The notes beneath the pieces were generated by a model. It was not told where the DNA came from. It did not search any database and saw only the letters and a list, made by a program, of their open reading frames with translations. From the NCBI RefSeq assembly GCF_000717875.1, contig NZ_JOCT01000001.1, positions 124,001 to 188,000 of the forward strand: a stretch of DNA of 64,000 bases, in the 5' to 3' direction. How positions within the stretch are numbered: the first letter of the stretch is position 1; every line of letters begins with the position of its first letter. Shown here in pieces: positions 8,458-17,699 of this stretch. This stretch comes from Streptomyces sp. NRRL S-455 (lineage in GTDB: Bacteria > Actinomycetota > Actinomycetes > Streptomycetales > Streptomycetaceae). Made by a program: the position numbers and the translations under genes.

Positions 8458-9495
8458 ATGAATGTGACCGGTCACACAAGGCGCCCGGCGAGCATCAGGG
8501 ACGTCGCCACCGCCGCGGGGGTCTCGTACCAGACGGTCTCACGGGTGATCAACGGCCATCCCAGCGTCCGGCCGTCCACCCGGGAGCGGGTGCTGGCCGC
8601 CATCGACGAACTGGGCTTCCGCCGCAACGCGACCGCCCTCGCCCTGGCCAGCGGACGCAGCCGTGCCGTGACCGTGCTCACCGCGAACACCACCCACTAC
8701 GGCTACGCCTCGATCCTGCAGGGCATCGAGGAGGCCGCCCGTGCCGCGTCGTACGCGGTCGGGATCGGGGTCCTGGAATCCGCCGAGGACGCGGCCGTCG
8801 CCGCCGAGGTGCAGCGCGCCACGGACGCGGGCGGCGGCATCATCGTGATCGCCTACGATCCGGCCGGTGTCCGGGCCCTCGGGGCCGTGCCCGCCGGACT
8901 GCCGGTCGTCGGTGTGGTCGAGACTCCGGCGAGCCCGCCCGGCGGCGACCGCCCATGGGTGTGGACCGACGACCGCGAGGCCGCCTACCAGGCGACCCGC
9001 CATCTGCTCGCCCTGGGCCACGAGACCGTGCACTACGTCGCCATCCCATCCAGCACCCGCCGCACCAGCGCCCGCACCAGCGGCTGGCGGCAGGCACTGA
9101 AGGAGGCCGGCGCCCCGGAACCCCGCCCCGTGCAGAGCAGTTGGGGACCTGCGGGCGGACACGCCGCGGCGCTGAAGCTGGCGAAGGACAGGGCCGTCAC
9201 CGCGATCCTGTGCGGCAACGACGACCTCGCGCTCGGCGTGCTGCGTGCCCTGCACGAGACCGGCCGCTCGGTGCCGGGCGAGGTCAGCGTGGCCGGTTTC
9301 GACGACGCCCCGCACTCCGCCTTCCTCACGCCGTCCCTGACGACCGTACGCCTGGACTTCACCGGCCTCGGACGGGCCGCGTTCGCTCTGCTGCACGGCG
9401 TGCTGGAGGAGTCCGCGCCGGTCGCCCCGCACCGTGTTTCCGTCCCGGAACTGGTGGTGCGGGAGAGCTCGGGGCCGCCGCCCGCCTGCATCTGA
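8458..9495 (+). CDS. LacI-family transcriptional regulator of the galactoside locus
   Basis: Repressor of 345 aa. The N-terminal helix-turn-helix is ASIRDVATAAGVSYQTVSRVI (residues ~11-31), followed by the hinge helix NATALALASGRSRAV. The C-terminal periplasmic-binding-protein-like effector domain ends with GFDDAPHSAFLTPSLTTVRLD. The ATG at 8458 coincides with the predicted transcription start. Codons 3-7 lie inside a second copy of the operator, so the gene's own coding sequence is an autoregulatory site. It diverges from the GH36 gene and precedes an ABC transporter operon by 72 bp. The inducer is likely galactose or a galactoside, which is inference. Confidence 0.9.
   Translation: MNVTGHTRRPASIRDVATAAGVSYQTVSRVINGHPSVRPSTRERVLAAIDELGFRRNATALALASGRSRAVTVLTANTTHYGYASILQGIEEAARAASYAVGIGVLESAEDAAVAAEVQRATDAGGGIIVIAYDPAGVRALGAVPAGLPVVGVVETPASPPGGDRPWVWTDDREAAYQATRHLLALGHETVHYVAIPSSTRRTSARTSGWRQALKEAGAPEPRPVQSSWGPAGGHAAALKLAKDRAVTAILCGNDDLALGVLRALHETGRSVPGEVSVAGFDDAPHSAFLTPSLTTVRLDFTGLGRAAFALLHGVLEESAPVAPHRVSVPELVVRESSGPPPACI
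8463..8476. promoter_or_regulatory. LacI operator O2 inside the lacI-type coding sequence
   Basis: Second perfect copy of TGTGACCGGTCACA, at codons 2-7 of the LacI gene and +6 to +19 from the predicted start of transcription. Its centre is 27 bp from that of O1. Confidence 0.7.
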
Positions 9496-9567
9496 ACAGC
9501 CCGTATCGGTCCAGCAGTTGTGAGTCCCCGTTGTCCGACCGAACCGCCTGCTCCGGAAAGGCACAAG

Positions 9568-10899
9568 ATGAAGAGAAGAGCTCTCCCCGCCCTGGCACTG
9601 ATATGCGCCGCCGGACTGGCGGCCACCGGGTGCAGTGACCCGACCGCCGGGGACTCCGGTTCGGACGGCTCGGACGCCGAGCGGACGGCGGTCGACCCGA
9701 CCGCCCGGCTGGACGGCGTGAAGCTGACCATGTGGACCGCGCAGAACACGGTCAACGCGCCGAAGCAGGTCATCGACGCCTTCGAGAAGGCCACCGGCGC
9801 CGAGGTCGACACCCAGGCCATCCCCGACCTGTACGAGCAGAACGTGCCGACGAAACTCGCCTCCGGGGACCGCCCGGACCTGATGTTCTGGCAGCCGTCC
9901 ATCTCCACACTGCCGTTCATCCAGCCGCAGCAGAACCTGCTCACCCTCGACGGCGAACCGTGGGTGTCCAAGCTCGGCGACACCGAGAAGTCCCTCGGCG
10001 TCATCGACGGCAAGCGGTACGCGGCGATCGTCACCAGCCCCGCGATGCTCGGCGTCTACTACAACAAGGACGTCTTCAAGCAGGCCGGGCTGACCGAGAA
10101 GGACTTCCCGAAGTCCTACGACGAGCTGCTCGCCCTCGGCCACAAAGTCGTCGACAAGACCGACGCGGCCGCCTTCTACGAGGCCGGCGGCGACAAGTGG
10201 CCCCTGCAGTGGCAGATGCAGCTCCAGCTCACCGACCTCGACCGGCAGTGGTGGGCCGATCTGAACGCGGGCAAGAAGAAGTGGACCGACCCGGTCGTCG
10301 TCGGCGCGATCAAGAAGTACAAGGAGAAGCTGCTCGACGCCGGGCTCGCGCAGAAGAACTACCGGACGGGCACGTTCACCGGCCAGGCCGACGCCCTGTG
10401 GAAGGGCGACGTCGGCATGGTCCTCAATGTCACGTCGTTCCAGACCCAGTTGCAGGCCAAGTACTCCACCGCCGAGATGGACAAGAAGATCGGCTGGTTC
10501 CCGGTCGCCAACTCCTCGGCGACCGGCCTGTACTCCCCCGACCAGACCAACGGTGTCGTCGCCTTCAAGACGGGTGACGAGAAGCGGCAGAACGCGGCCC
10601 GCCAGTTCCTCGCCTTCTGGCTCGGCCCGGACTACCCGGACTACATCAGGACGATGAAGATCCCGTCCGTGCAGCCGTCCGTGCCCACGCCCGGCGGTCT
10701 GCCGGAGACCTCCAAGACCCAGGTGGCGGCCCTGCCGAAGGCCATCGGCGTCTTCCAGGCCAAGGCGATCGTCGCCCCCGACACCCACCTCTACCTGGCC
10801 GACATGATCTTCGGCAAGAAGAGCCCGCAGCAGGTCGCTCAGGCGATCCAGGACCAGTTCGCGCAGGTGGCCAAGGCCCAGGGCGCACCCGGGTTCTGA
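9568..10899 (+). CDS. Sugar ABC transporter substrate-binding lipoprotein
   Basis: Extracytoplasmic binding protein (SBP_bac_1 family, 443 aa) for a carbohydrate importer. A lipoprotein signal ends in the lipobox LAATGC, giving a lipid-anchored Cys21. The mature protein starts after an acidic Gly/Ser linker with the typical LTMWTAQNTVNAPKQVIDAFEK, and contains the GVYYNKDVFKQAGL segment common to these proteins. ATG at 9568 with GGAAAGG upstream. Codons 3-4 are AGA-AGA, rare in Streptomyces. The permease follows after 2 bp. The ligand is unknown; neighbouring GH36 and GH-A-like enzymes suggest galactose- or arabinose-containing oligosaccharides. Confidence 0.92.
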   Translation: MKRRALPALALICAAGLAATGCSDPTAGDSGSDGSDAERTAVDPTARLDGVKLTMWTAQNTVNAPKQVIDAFEKATGAEVDTQAIPDLYEQNVPTKLASGDRPDLMFWQPSISTLPFIQPQQNLLTLDGEPWVSKLGDTEKSLGVIDGKRYAAIVTSPAMLGVYYNKDVFKQAGLTEKDFPKSYDELLALGHKVVDKTDAAAFYEAGGDKWPLQWQMQLQLTDLDRQWWADLNAGKKKWTDPVVVGAIKKYKEKLLDAGLAQKNYRTGTFTGQADALWKGDVGMVLNVTSFQTQLQAKYSTAEMDKKIGWFPVANSSATGLYSPDQTNGVVAFKTGDEKRQNAARQFLAFWLGPDYPDYIRTMKIPSVQPSVPTPGGLPETSKTQVAALPKAIGVFQAKAIVAPDTHLYLADMIFGKKSPQQVAQAIQDQFAQVAKAQGAPGF

Positions 10900-10901
10900 C
10901 G

Positions 10902-11822
10902 ATGACGGACACGGCCGTACGTATCGAGCCCGCGCCGGTGAGGGGCGCGCCGAGGAAGGTGGGGCGGCTGCCGCGCGCGGCCGTGCAGCATCCCTGGTGG
11001 TTCGCGCTTCCCGCGATCGTCGTCTTCGCGGGCTTCTTCCTGGTGCCGAACCTGCTCAACTTCTACTATCCGTTCACCGACTGGTCCTCGTACCACGCGG
11101 ACATCGCCTTCACCGGCCTGGACAACTTCCGGACCATCGCCGAGGACGGCTCGCTGCTGCGGGCGATCCGCACGACCCTGGTGTACGCGCTGCTGGCGGC
11201 GCTGTTCCAGAACGGCTTCGGCCTGGTACTGGCACTGCTGCTGGAGGACGACAGCCGCTTCAACCGGTTCTTCCGCGCCGTCTTCTTCCTGCCGGTGCTG
11301 ATCTCGGCACTGGCCACCGGCTATGTCTTCCAGGCGCTGCTCGACCAGGACGGGGCCCTCAACTCCCTGCTCGGCACGGACGTTCCGTGGCTCGGGTCGA
11401 CGACCTGGACGCTGGTGATCGTCACCCTCATCCACGGATGGAAGTGGATGGGCCTGTCGATGCTGATCTATCTGGCCGGGCTGAAGGGCATTCCCTCGGA
11501 CATGCTCGAGGCCGCCCGGATGGACGGTGCCGGGCCGTGGCGGACGTTCTGGTCGGTCCGCTGGCCGATGCTCGCGCCCGCCGTCACCTTCAACGTCACC
11601 ACCGCGCTGATCGGTTCGATGAACACCTTCGACATCGTGCAGGCCACGACGGGCGGCGGGCCCGCGGCCTCCACGGAGGTCTTCAACATCTACATGTTCC
11701 GGATCTTTGGGCAGGGCCTGTACGCGCAGGCCTCCGCGATGAGCCTCGTCCTCTTCCTGGTCGTGGTCGCGGTAGCGATCCCGCTGGTCGTGGGGCTGCG
11801 GCGAAGGGAGCAGATGCTGTGA
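10902..11822 (+). CDS. Sugar ABC transporter permease, MalF type
   Basis: Permease of 306 aa with about six transmembrane helices. The cytoplasmic EAA loop is LEAARMDGAGPWRTFWSVRWP (residues ~200-220). It starts 2 bp after the binding-protein stop and its TGA overlaps the GTG of the next permease. It completes the importer with the following gene. No ATPase is encoded here; MsiK, located elsewhere in Streptomyces genomes, normally energises such systems. Confidence 0.92.
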   Translation: MTDTAVRIEPAPVRGAPRKVGRLPRAAVQHPWWFALPAIVVFAGFFLVPNLLNFYYPFTDWSSYHADIAFTGLDNFRTIAEDGSLLRAIRTTLVYALLAALFQNGFGLVLALLLEDDSRFNRFFRAVFFLPVLISALATGYVFQALLDQDGALNSLLGTDVPWLGSTTWTLVIVTLIHGWKWMGLSMLIYLAGLKGIPSDMLEAARMDGAGPWRTFWSVRWPMLAPAVTFNVTTALIGSMNTFDIVQATTGGGPAASTEVFNIYMFRIFGQGLYAQASAMSLVLFLVVVAVAIPLVVGLRRREQML

Positions 11823-12643
11823 CCGCGCTGTGGCGGTACGGCCGCCCCTCCCTGGTCGTCCTGCTCGCCGGCCTGGCCGTGGGCGTGCCGCTGTGGCTGG
11901 TGGCGGTCACCTCGGCCAAGCCCCAGGCCGAAGCCATCGAACCGAACCTGGACCCGCCCCGGCACTGGCAGCCGGCGGCCAACTACGCGGACGCCGTCAG
12001 CGAGGGCGAGATGCTGCGCGGGTTCCTCAACTCGCTGCTGGTCGTGGTGCCTTCGGTGGCCCTGGTGCTGATTCTGGGCGCGGGAGCGGCCTGGGTCTTC
12101 GCGCGCCGGAAGTCGAAGCTGGTGTCGGCCGCCTACGCGCTGTGCATCAGCGGGCTGCTGCTGCCGCCCGCCGTCATCACCATCGTGATGGAGCTGCGGC
12201 AACTGGGCCTGGCGAACACCCGGCCCGGCATGATCGCCGTCTACACCGGCATGTACCTGTCGACGTCGATCTTCTTCATGACCGGCTTCATCCGCGCCAT
12301 TCCGATGGAACTGGAGGAGGCCGCCCGGATGGACGGGGCGACGCCGTCACGCGTCTTCTGGCGGATCGTCCTGCCGCTGCTCCGGCCGGTGATCGCGACC
12401 GCGACGATCATGGTGATGCTCTACGCCTGGAGTGACGTCTTCTACGCGTTCTTCGTCCTCGGCGGCGGAGACCGGGCGACCCTGCCGCTCAACCTCTACC
12501 AGGTCGCCAGCGCCCAGCTCTACCTCAACAACTGGCATCTCGTCTTCGCGTACGTCGTGGTGATGAGCCTGCCCATGGTCGCCGTGTTCCTCGTCGGCCA
12601 GCGAAAGATCGTGTCCGGAATCACCAGTGGAGCCGTCAAGTGA
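11819..12643 (+). CDS. Sugar ABC transporter permease, MalG type
   Basis: Second permease, 274 aa. The GTG at 11819 overlaps the preceding stop (GTGA). It has six hydrophobic helices and the EAA loop LEEAARMDGATPSRVFWRIVLP (split here from the family's usual EAA-x3-G). The open frame extends further upstream inside the MalF gene, but that extension translates to Arg/Pro-rich shadow sequence and is rejected. The next gene, a secreted glycosidase-like protein, starts 17 bp downstream, so it belongs to the same operon. Confidence 0.9.
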   Translation: MTALWRYGRPSLVVLLAGLAVGVPLWLVAVTSAKPQAEAIEPNLDPPRHWQPAANYADAVSEGEMLRGFLNSLLVVVPSVALVLILGAGAAWVFARRKSKLVSAAYALCISGLLLPPAVITIVMELRQLGLANTRPGMIAVYTGMYLSTSIFFMTGFIRAIPMELEEAARMDGATPSRVFWRIVLPLLRPVIATATIMVMLYAWSDVFYAFFVLGGGDRATLPLNLYQVASAQLYLNNWHLVFAYVVVMSLPMVAVFLVGQRKIVSGITSGAVK

Positions 12644-12659
12644 CTGGAGGTCCAGCAGC

Positions 12660-15200
12660 GTGATCACCCCCGCCCGCGCCAGATCCCGAACCAGAACCGC
12701 CCTGATCACAGCACTACTTGGAGCAGCCGCCATGGCAGCCACCCTCCCCGCGGCCGGCCACGCGGCAGCCGCGTCCGACCCGCAACGCCTCACCGCCGAC
12801 CTCAGCGCTTCCGAGGGGCCGGTGATGCTGGGCGCCAACGGCTCGTTGTACGGGCTCAGCGACGACGGCGTGCCCAGCGACGCCGCGATGGCCCCCTTGA
12901 AGATCACCAGCATCTCGCAGAAACCGGAGGGCGGCGCCCAGCACCCCAACGGTGACGCGCTCACGGTCTCCACGTCGTTCTTCCGCAACGGCGGCGGCGA
13001 GATCAACGTGATGATGCAGGACGTCTACGCCAAGTGGCCCTACGAGGACCTCGGCATCGACGACTACCTCCCCAAGGTCGACAAGATCGTCAAGGAGGTC
13101 TCGGCCGATCCGAACAGCGAGCGCTTCGTCTACATCCCGTTCAACGAGCCCGACCAGATCTGGTACAAACTCGACGTCGCCGACCAGGCCCAGTACGAGA
13201 AGAACCGCGACCGGTTCTTCAAGGACTGGAAGACGGTGTACCAGCGGATCCGTGCGATCGACCCGGACGCGCGCATCGCCGGCCCCAACGAAGCCGCCTA
13301 TCACACCCGCCTGTTGAAGGACTTCCTCGCTTTCGCCAAGCGGGAGAACGTGCTGCCCCAGGTGATGACCTGGCATGAGCTCGGCTCCGGCTCCCTGCGC
13401 GACTTCCAGGCGCACTACGACGACTACCGCAGACTGGAGCGCGAGGCGGGCATCGCCCCGCTGAAGATCAACATCGATGAGTACGCCAACCGCCGCGACC
13501 TGTCCGTGCCCGGGCAGCTCGTGCAGTGGGTGTCCATGTTCGAGCGCAACAAGGTGTACGCCAACATGGCGTACTGGGACGCGGCCGGCAATCTCAGCGG
13601 CCACGTGGTGCGGTCGAACATCCCCAACGGCGGCTGGTGGCTGTTCCGCTGGTACGCGGGCATGACCGGGGACACCGTGAAGGTGACCCCGCCGCAGCCC
13701 GACACCATCGACACACTCCAGGGGCTCGCGTCCCTCGACACCTCCCGCCGCCAGGCGCAGGTGCTGCTCGGCGGCTCCGCCGGTGACTCGGACGTGGTCG
13801 TGCGGAGCGTCCCCCGGTCGGTGTTCGGCCGTACGGTCACCGCGACCGTCGCCGAGGCCGCCTGGTCCGGATACGAGGGACAGCACGCGGCGCCGCGGGT
13901 CCTCGCGCGCACCAAGGTGCAGGTCACGGCCGACGGTTCGGTGACCGTCCCGCTGCGCGGCCTGCACAAGATGTCGGCGTACCGGATCGTCCTCACCCCC
14001 GGCGGATCCGGCAGCCCGTCCGCGGCGTCCGTCCCCTGGTCGGCGTCGTACGAGGCCGAGGACGCGGCCATCACCGACGGCAAGGTCTACACCCAGGGCA
14101 CGGTCCAGAACGCCAACGGCTACGCCGCCTCCGGCACCAAGGACGTCGGCTCCCTCAACCAGCCCGGCAGCAAGGTCGCCTTCTCGGTGACGGTGCCGAA
14201 GGACGGCACCTACGACCTGGCGATCCTGTACGGCAACCAGTCCGGCGGCCCCGCCACACAGAAACTGTCGGTCGACGGCGGCGACCCGGTGACGGTCACC
14301 TATCCCTCCACCGAGAACTGGACCTACCGCGCCAAGAAGGACGTCACCGTCCAGTTGAAGGCGGGCTCGCACCAGCTGACCCTGTCCAAGGGCGATGCCG
14401 AGGTCACCCTCGACCGGATCGACCTGACCGCACGTACGGGCGCGCCCTCCGCGTCGTACGAGGCCACGCTGGCGGACATCAGCGGCAAGCCGTCGTACGA
14501 CTACTCGTCGTCGGCCGGTGTGGGCACGGGCGCCCTGGTCCTGCGCTCGGGCGACACGGCGGTGTTCGACGTCTACGCGCCGCGGGACGGCTACTACACG
14601 GTGGTGCCGCGGAGTTCGGCGGCGGTGAGGCTCAGCCTGCACGGTGAGACGGTCACGGCGGCGCCCGGCCGCCCGCTGCGGCTCTACCTGGTCGCGGGCA
14701 ACAACCGGATCGCGATGACGTCCGGCCACGCCGCCGTCCGCTCCCTCGACGTCTCCGGCGACGGCTCGGCCGCCGGCACCCTCTCCTACGAGGGCGCCTC
14801 GGCCGAACTCGCGGGCGGGGCCGGACTCGTCGACTCTCCGCACGCCTCCGCCGGCTCGTACATCGGCCGGCTCGGCAGCAGCCCTTCCAGCACCGCCGAG
14901 TTCACGGTGAACGCGCCCCGGGCCGGCCGCTACCTCCTGGTCGTCCACTACGCGCACAACGACCGCCGGGACAACGGCCACGCCTACAACACGGACATCA
15001 TGTCCCGTACGGCGGACATCGCGGTCGGGTCCGGCGCGCCGGTGAAGGTCACCTTCAAGAACACCTGGAGCTGGGACGACTACTGGACGGTCGGCGTCCC
15101 TGTCGACCTGACCAAGGGCGCCAACCAGGTGACGTTCGGCAACGCGAACGCCTGGGCGCCGAACATCGACCGGATCGAGCTGGGCCGCGTCGTGGGCTGA
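12660..15200 (+). CDS. Secreted clan GH-A-like glycoside hydrolase with carbohydrate-binding modules
   Basis: Large secreted protein of 846 aa, last gene of the ABC operon. The GTG at 12660 has GGAGG eight bases upstream. Signal peptide ~1-36 (AGHAAAA). A TIM-barrel-like catalytic region (~60-350) has a candidate acid/base Glu163 in IPFNEPD and nucleophile Glu274 in NIDEYANRR, the beta-4/beta-7 arrangement of clan GH-A; it looks closest to GH39-like proteins, but I cannot assign a family. A beta domain (~370-450) follows, then a CBM35/CBM6-like module starting ASYEAEDAAITDGKVY (~460-590), a second module (~600-700) and a third (~700-846, ending APNIDRIELG). Context suggests action on galactose- or arabinopyranose-decorated glycans, which is inference. 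Confidence 0.75.
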   Translation: MITPARARSRTRTALITALLGAAAMAATLPAAGHAAAASDPQRLTADLSASEGPVMLGANGSLYGLSDDGVPSDAAMAPLKITSISQKPEGGAQHPNGDALTVSTSFFRNGGGEINVMMQDVYAKWPYEDLGIDDYLPKVDKIVKEVSADPNSERFVYIPFNEPDQIWYKLDVADQAQYEKNRDRFFKDWKTVYQRIRAIDPDARIAGPNEAAYHTRLLKDFLAFAKRENVLPQVMTWHELGSGSLRDFQAHYDDYRRLEREAGIAPLKINIDEYANRRDLSVPGQLVQWVSMFERNKVYANMAYWDAAGNLSGHVVRSNIPNGGWWLFRWYAGMTGDTVKVTPPQPDTIDTLQGLASLDTSRRQAQVLLGGSAGDSDVVVRSVPRSVFGRTVTATVAEAAWSGYEGQHAAPRVLARTKVQVTADGSVTVPLRGLHKMSAYRIVLTPGGSGSPSAASVPWSASYEAEDAAITDGKVYTQGTVQNANGYAASGTKDVGSLNQPGSKVAFSVTVPKDGTYDLAILYGNQSGGPATQKLSVDGGDPVTVTYPSTENWTYRAKKDVTVQLKAGSHQLTLSKGDAEVTLDRIDLTARTGAPSASYEATLADISGKPSYDYSSSAGVGTGALVLRSGDTAVFDVYAPRDGYYTVVPRSSAAVRLSLHGETVTAAPGRPLRLYLVAGNNRIAMTSGHAAVRSLDVSGDGSAAGTLSYEGASAELAGGAGLVDSPHASAGSYIGRLGSSPSSTAEFTVNAPRAGRYLLVVHYAHNDRRDNGHAYNTDIMSRTADIAVGSGAPVKVTFKNTWSWDDYWTVGVPVDLTKGANQVTFGNANAWAPNIDRIELGRVVG

Positions 15201-15217
15201 GCCCTTCCCGTCCGGCC

Positions 15218-15256
15218 CGGTGCCGCAGTCCGCCACGGAGGCGGGCTGCGGCACCG
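15218..15256 (+). terminator. Strong intrinsic-type terminator hairpin after the glycoside operon
   Basis: A 17-bp stem (15218-15234 with 15240-15256, one G-T wobble) and a 5-base loop begin 18 bases after the GH-A-like gene stop. No U-tract follows, as is usual in Streptomyces. Confidence 0.75.
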
Positions 15257-15447
15257 CCGTGTGCGCAGCCCCTGAGCCGGCGCGGCGCCCCGACGGCGGA
15301 GCACGTCGAGCAGGCCCTGCTCGACCACGGCATGCTGCCCCATCCGCGCCGGCACCTGGACCCGCATCCCGAGACGGCGGCCACGCCGTGCTTCCCGCCC
15401 GATACGCTCACGCCGTGCCCGGCCCGGGCGAGAAAGGACACGACACC

Positions 15448-15699
15448 ATGTTCGGACTGAGCGAGCTCGCGATTCTTCTCATCGTCGTCATAGCCGTCAT
15501 CGGGATCAAGAAGTTCCCCGAACTGGCCCGCTCGGCCGGAAAGTCGGCCCGCATCCTCAAGGCCGAGGCACGCGCCGCGAAGGAGGAACGGGACGGGACG
15601 GGCCCCGCGCGGCGGGTGGTCCGGGGCGAGGTCGTGCCACCGGGCACCGGCACGACCCCGCCCGGCGCGCGCGGAGCGGACGCCCCGGACCACCCCTGA
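15448..15699 (+). CDS. tatA: TatA/E-like twin-arginine translocase subunit
   Basis: Small membrane protein of 83 aa. It has the TatA pattern of a short periplasmic start (MFGLSE), one membrane helix (LAILLIVVIAVIGI), the FPELARSAGK hinge and an amphipathic helix rich in Ala/Lys/Arg, then a disordered Pro/Gly tail. TatA oligomers form the protein-conducting element of the Tat export pathway. ATG at 15448 with GAAAGGA upstream. It stands alone, without tatB or tatC, so it is likely a second copy rather than the main tatAC locus. Convergent with htpG, 12 bp apart. Confidence 0.75.
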   Translation: MFGLSELAILLIVVIAVIGIKKFPELARSAGKSARILKAEARAAKEERDGTGPARRVVRGEVVPPGTGTTPPGARGADAPDHP

Positions 15700-15711
15700 T
15701 CCGTCCGCGGC

Positions 15712-17610
15712 CTACAGCGTGCGCTCCAGGCGGTCGGCCACGAGCTTGACGAAACGCGCCGGGTCCTTGGGGCGGCCGCCCTCGGCGAGTACCGCCAGCG
15801 TGTGGAGCAGCTCCGCGGACTCGACGAGTCCCGAGCGGTCCTCGCGCTCCTTGTACGCCTGGTTCAGGCCCTTGACCAGCAGGTGATCGGGGTTGAGCTC
15901 GAGGATCCGCTTGGTGCGCGGCACCTCCTGGCCCATCGCCCGGTACATGTTCTCCAGGGCCGGGGTGAGGTCGTGGGCGTCCGAGACCACGCAGGCCGGG
16001 GAGACGGTGAGCCGGGCCGAGAGGCGCACCTCCTTGATGTCCTCGTCCAGCTGCTCCCGCATCCAGCCGAGCAGCCCGGCGTACTCCTCGGCCTGCTTCT
16101 CCCGCTCCCCGTCGGCCTTCTCGTCGTCCTTGCCGTCGAGGTCGATCTCGCCCTTGGCGACGGACCGCAGCTTCTTGCCCTCGTACTCGCCCACGGCGTC
16201 GACCCACACCTCGTCGACGGCGTCGGTGAGCAGCAGGACCTCGACGCCCTTGTCCCGGAACGCCTCCATGTGCGGGGAGTTCTCGATGCTCTCCCGGGAC
16301 TCGCCGGTGATGTAGTAGATGTCGTCCTGGCCGTCCTTCATCCGCTCCACGTACTGCGCGAGCGTGGTCGGCTCCTCGGCGTGCGTCGTCGCGAACGAGG
16401 AGACCGCGAGGATGGCGTCCCGGTTCTCGGAGTCGGTGACCAGGCCCTCCTTCAGGGCGGTGCCGAACTCCCGCCAGAAGGTGGCGTAGCGGTCGGCGTC
16501 CTTGGTCTTGATCTCCTTGATCGTCGACAGGACCTTCTTGGTCAGCCGGCGCTGCATCATCCGGATGTGCCGGTCCTGCTGGAGGATCTCGCGGGAGACG
16601 TTGAGCGAGAGGTCCTGCGCGTCGACGACGCCCTTGACGAAGCGGAGGTAGGGCGGCAGCAGCGCCTCGCAGTCGTCCATGATGAAGACGCGCTTCACGT
16701 ACAGCTGGACACCGCGCTGGAAGTCCCGCGTGAACAGGTCGTGCGGCGCGTGCGCGGGCACGAAGAGCAGGGCCTGGTACTCGAAGGTCCCCTCGGCCTG
16801 GAGCCGGATCGTCTCCAGGGGCTCGCGCCAGTCGTGGCTGATGTGCTTGTACAGCTCGTGGTACTCGTCGTCGGACACCTCGTCGCGCGACCGCGCCCAC
16901 AGCGCCTTCATCGAGTTCAGCGTCTCGGGCTCGGGAGTGCCGTCTCCGTCGCCCGCCGCCTCCGGGACCATCCGGATCGGCCAGGTGATGAAGTCCGAGT
17001 ACCGCTTGACGATCTCCCTGATCTTCCAGGCGGAGGTGTAGTCGTGGAGCTGGTTCTCGGGGTCGGCGGGCTTGAGGTGAAGCGTGACCGAGGTGCCCTG
17101 CGGCGCGTCGTCGACCCGCTCCAGCGTGTACGTGGACTCGCCGCGCGAGGTCCACCGGGTCCCCTGGCTCTCGCCCGCGCGGCGGGTCACCAGCGTCACC
17201 TCGTCCGCCACCATGAACCCGGAGTAGAAGCCGACGCCGAACTGGCCGATGAGCCCCTCGGCGTCGCCGCCCTCCTGGGCCTCCCGCAGCTCCTTCAGGA
17301 AGGTGGCCGTGCCCGAGTTGGCGATGGTGCCGATGAGCCGGCCGACCTCCTCGTACGACATCCCGATGCCGTTGTCCCGCACCGTGAGGGTACGGGCGTC
17401 CTTGTCGACGTCGATCCGGATGTGCAGGTCCGACACGTCGGCGTCGAGCGAGTCGTCCCGCAGCTTCTCCAGACGCAGCTTGTCGAGCGCGTCGGAGGCG
17501 TTGGAGACGAGCTCGCGCAGGAAGACATCCTTGTTCGAGTAGACCGAGTGGATCATCAGCTGGAGCAGCTGACGTGCCTCTACCTGGAACTCAAACGTCT
17601 CTGTCGTCAT
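15712..17610 (-). CDS. htpG: Molecular chaperone HtpG (Hsp90)
   Basis: Cytosolic Hsp90-type ATP-dependent chaperone, 632 aa, the usual length for bacterial HtpG. The N-terminal GHKL ATPase shows [24 protein letters not shown] and [15 protein letters not shown]. The middle domain has [24 protein letters not shown] and the conserved SREILQQDR. The ATG at 17610 gives the canonical start MTTETFEFQ; the frame is open upstream, but that 17-residue extension is not family sequence. A GAGG ribosome-binding site lies 11 bases upstream. Confidence 0.97.
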
Positions 17611-17699
17611 GGTTCGCGAATACCTCACAGGTCCCACGGTCGCCTGAACTGGTGTTGTCACTCACTGTAAGACACCGGGTCCGGGCGGGGGCCCGGATC

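Noticed and set aside
10997..11818. Extension of the MalG permease frame far upstream
   Set aside because: The extension overlaps the MalF gene in another frame and is Arg/Pro-rich. The GTG overlapping the MalF stop is the natural start.
12714..15254. 846-codon minus-strand frame antisense to the GH-A-like gene
   Set aside because: Val/Arg/Asp-rich shadow without motifs; the plus-strand frame has signal peptide, catalytic Glu and CBMs.
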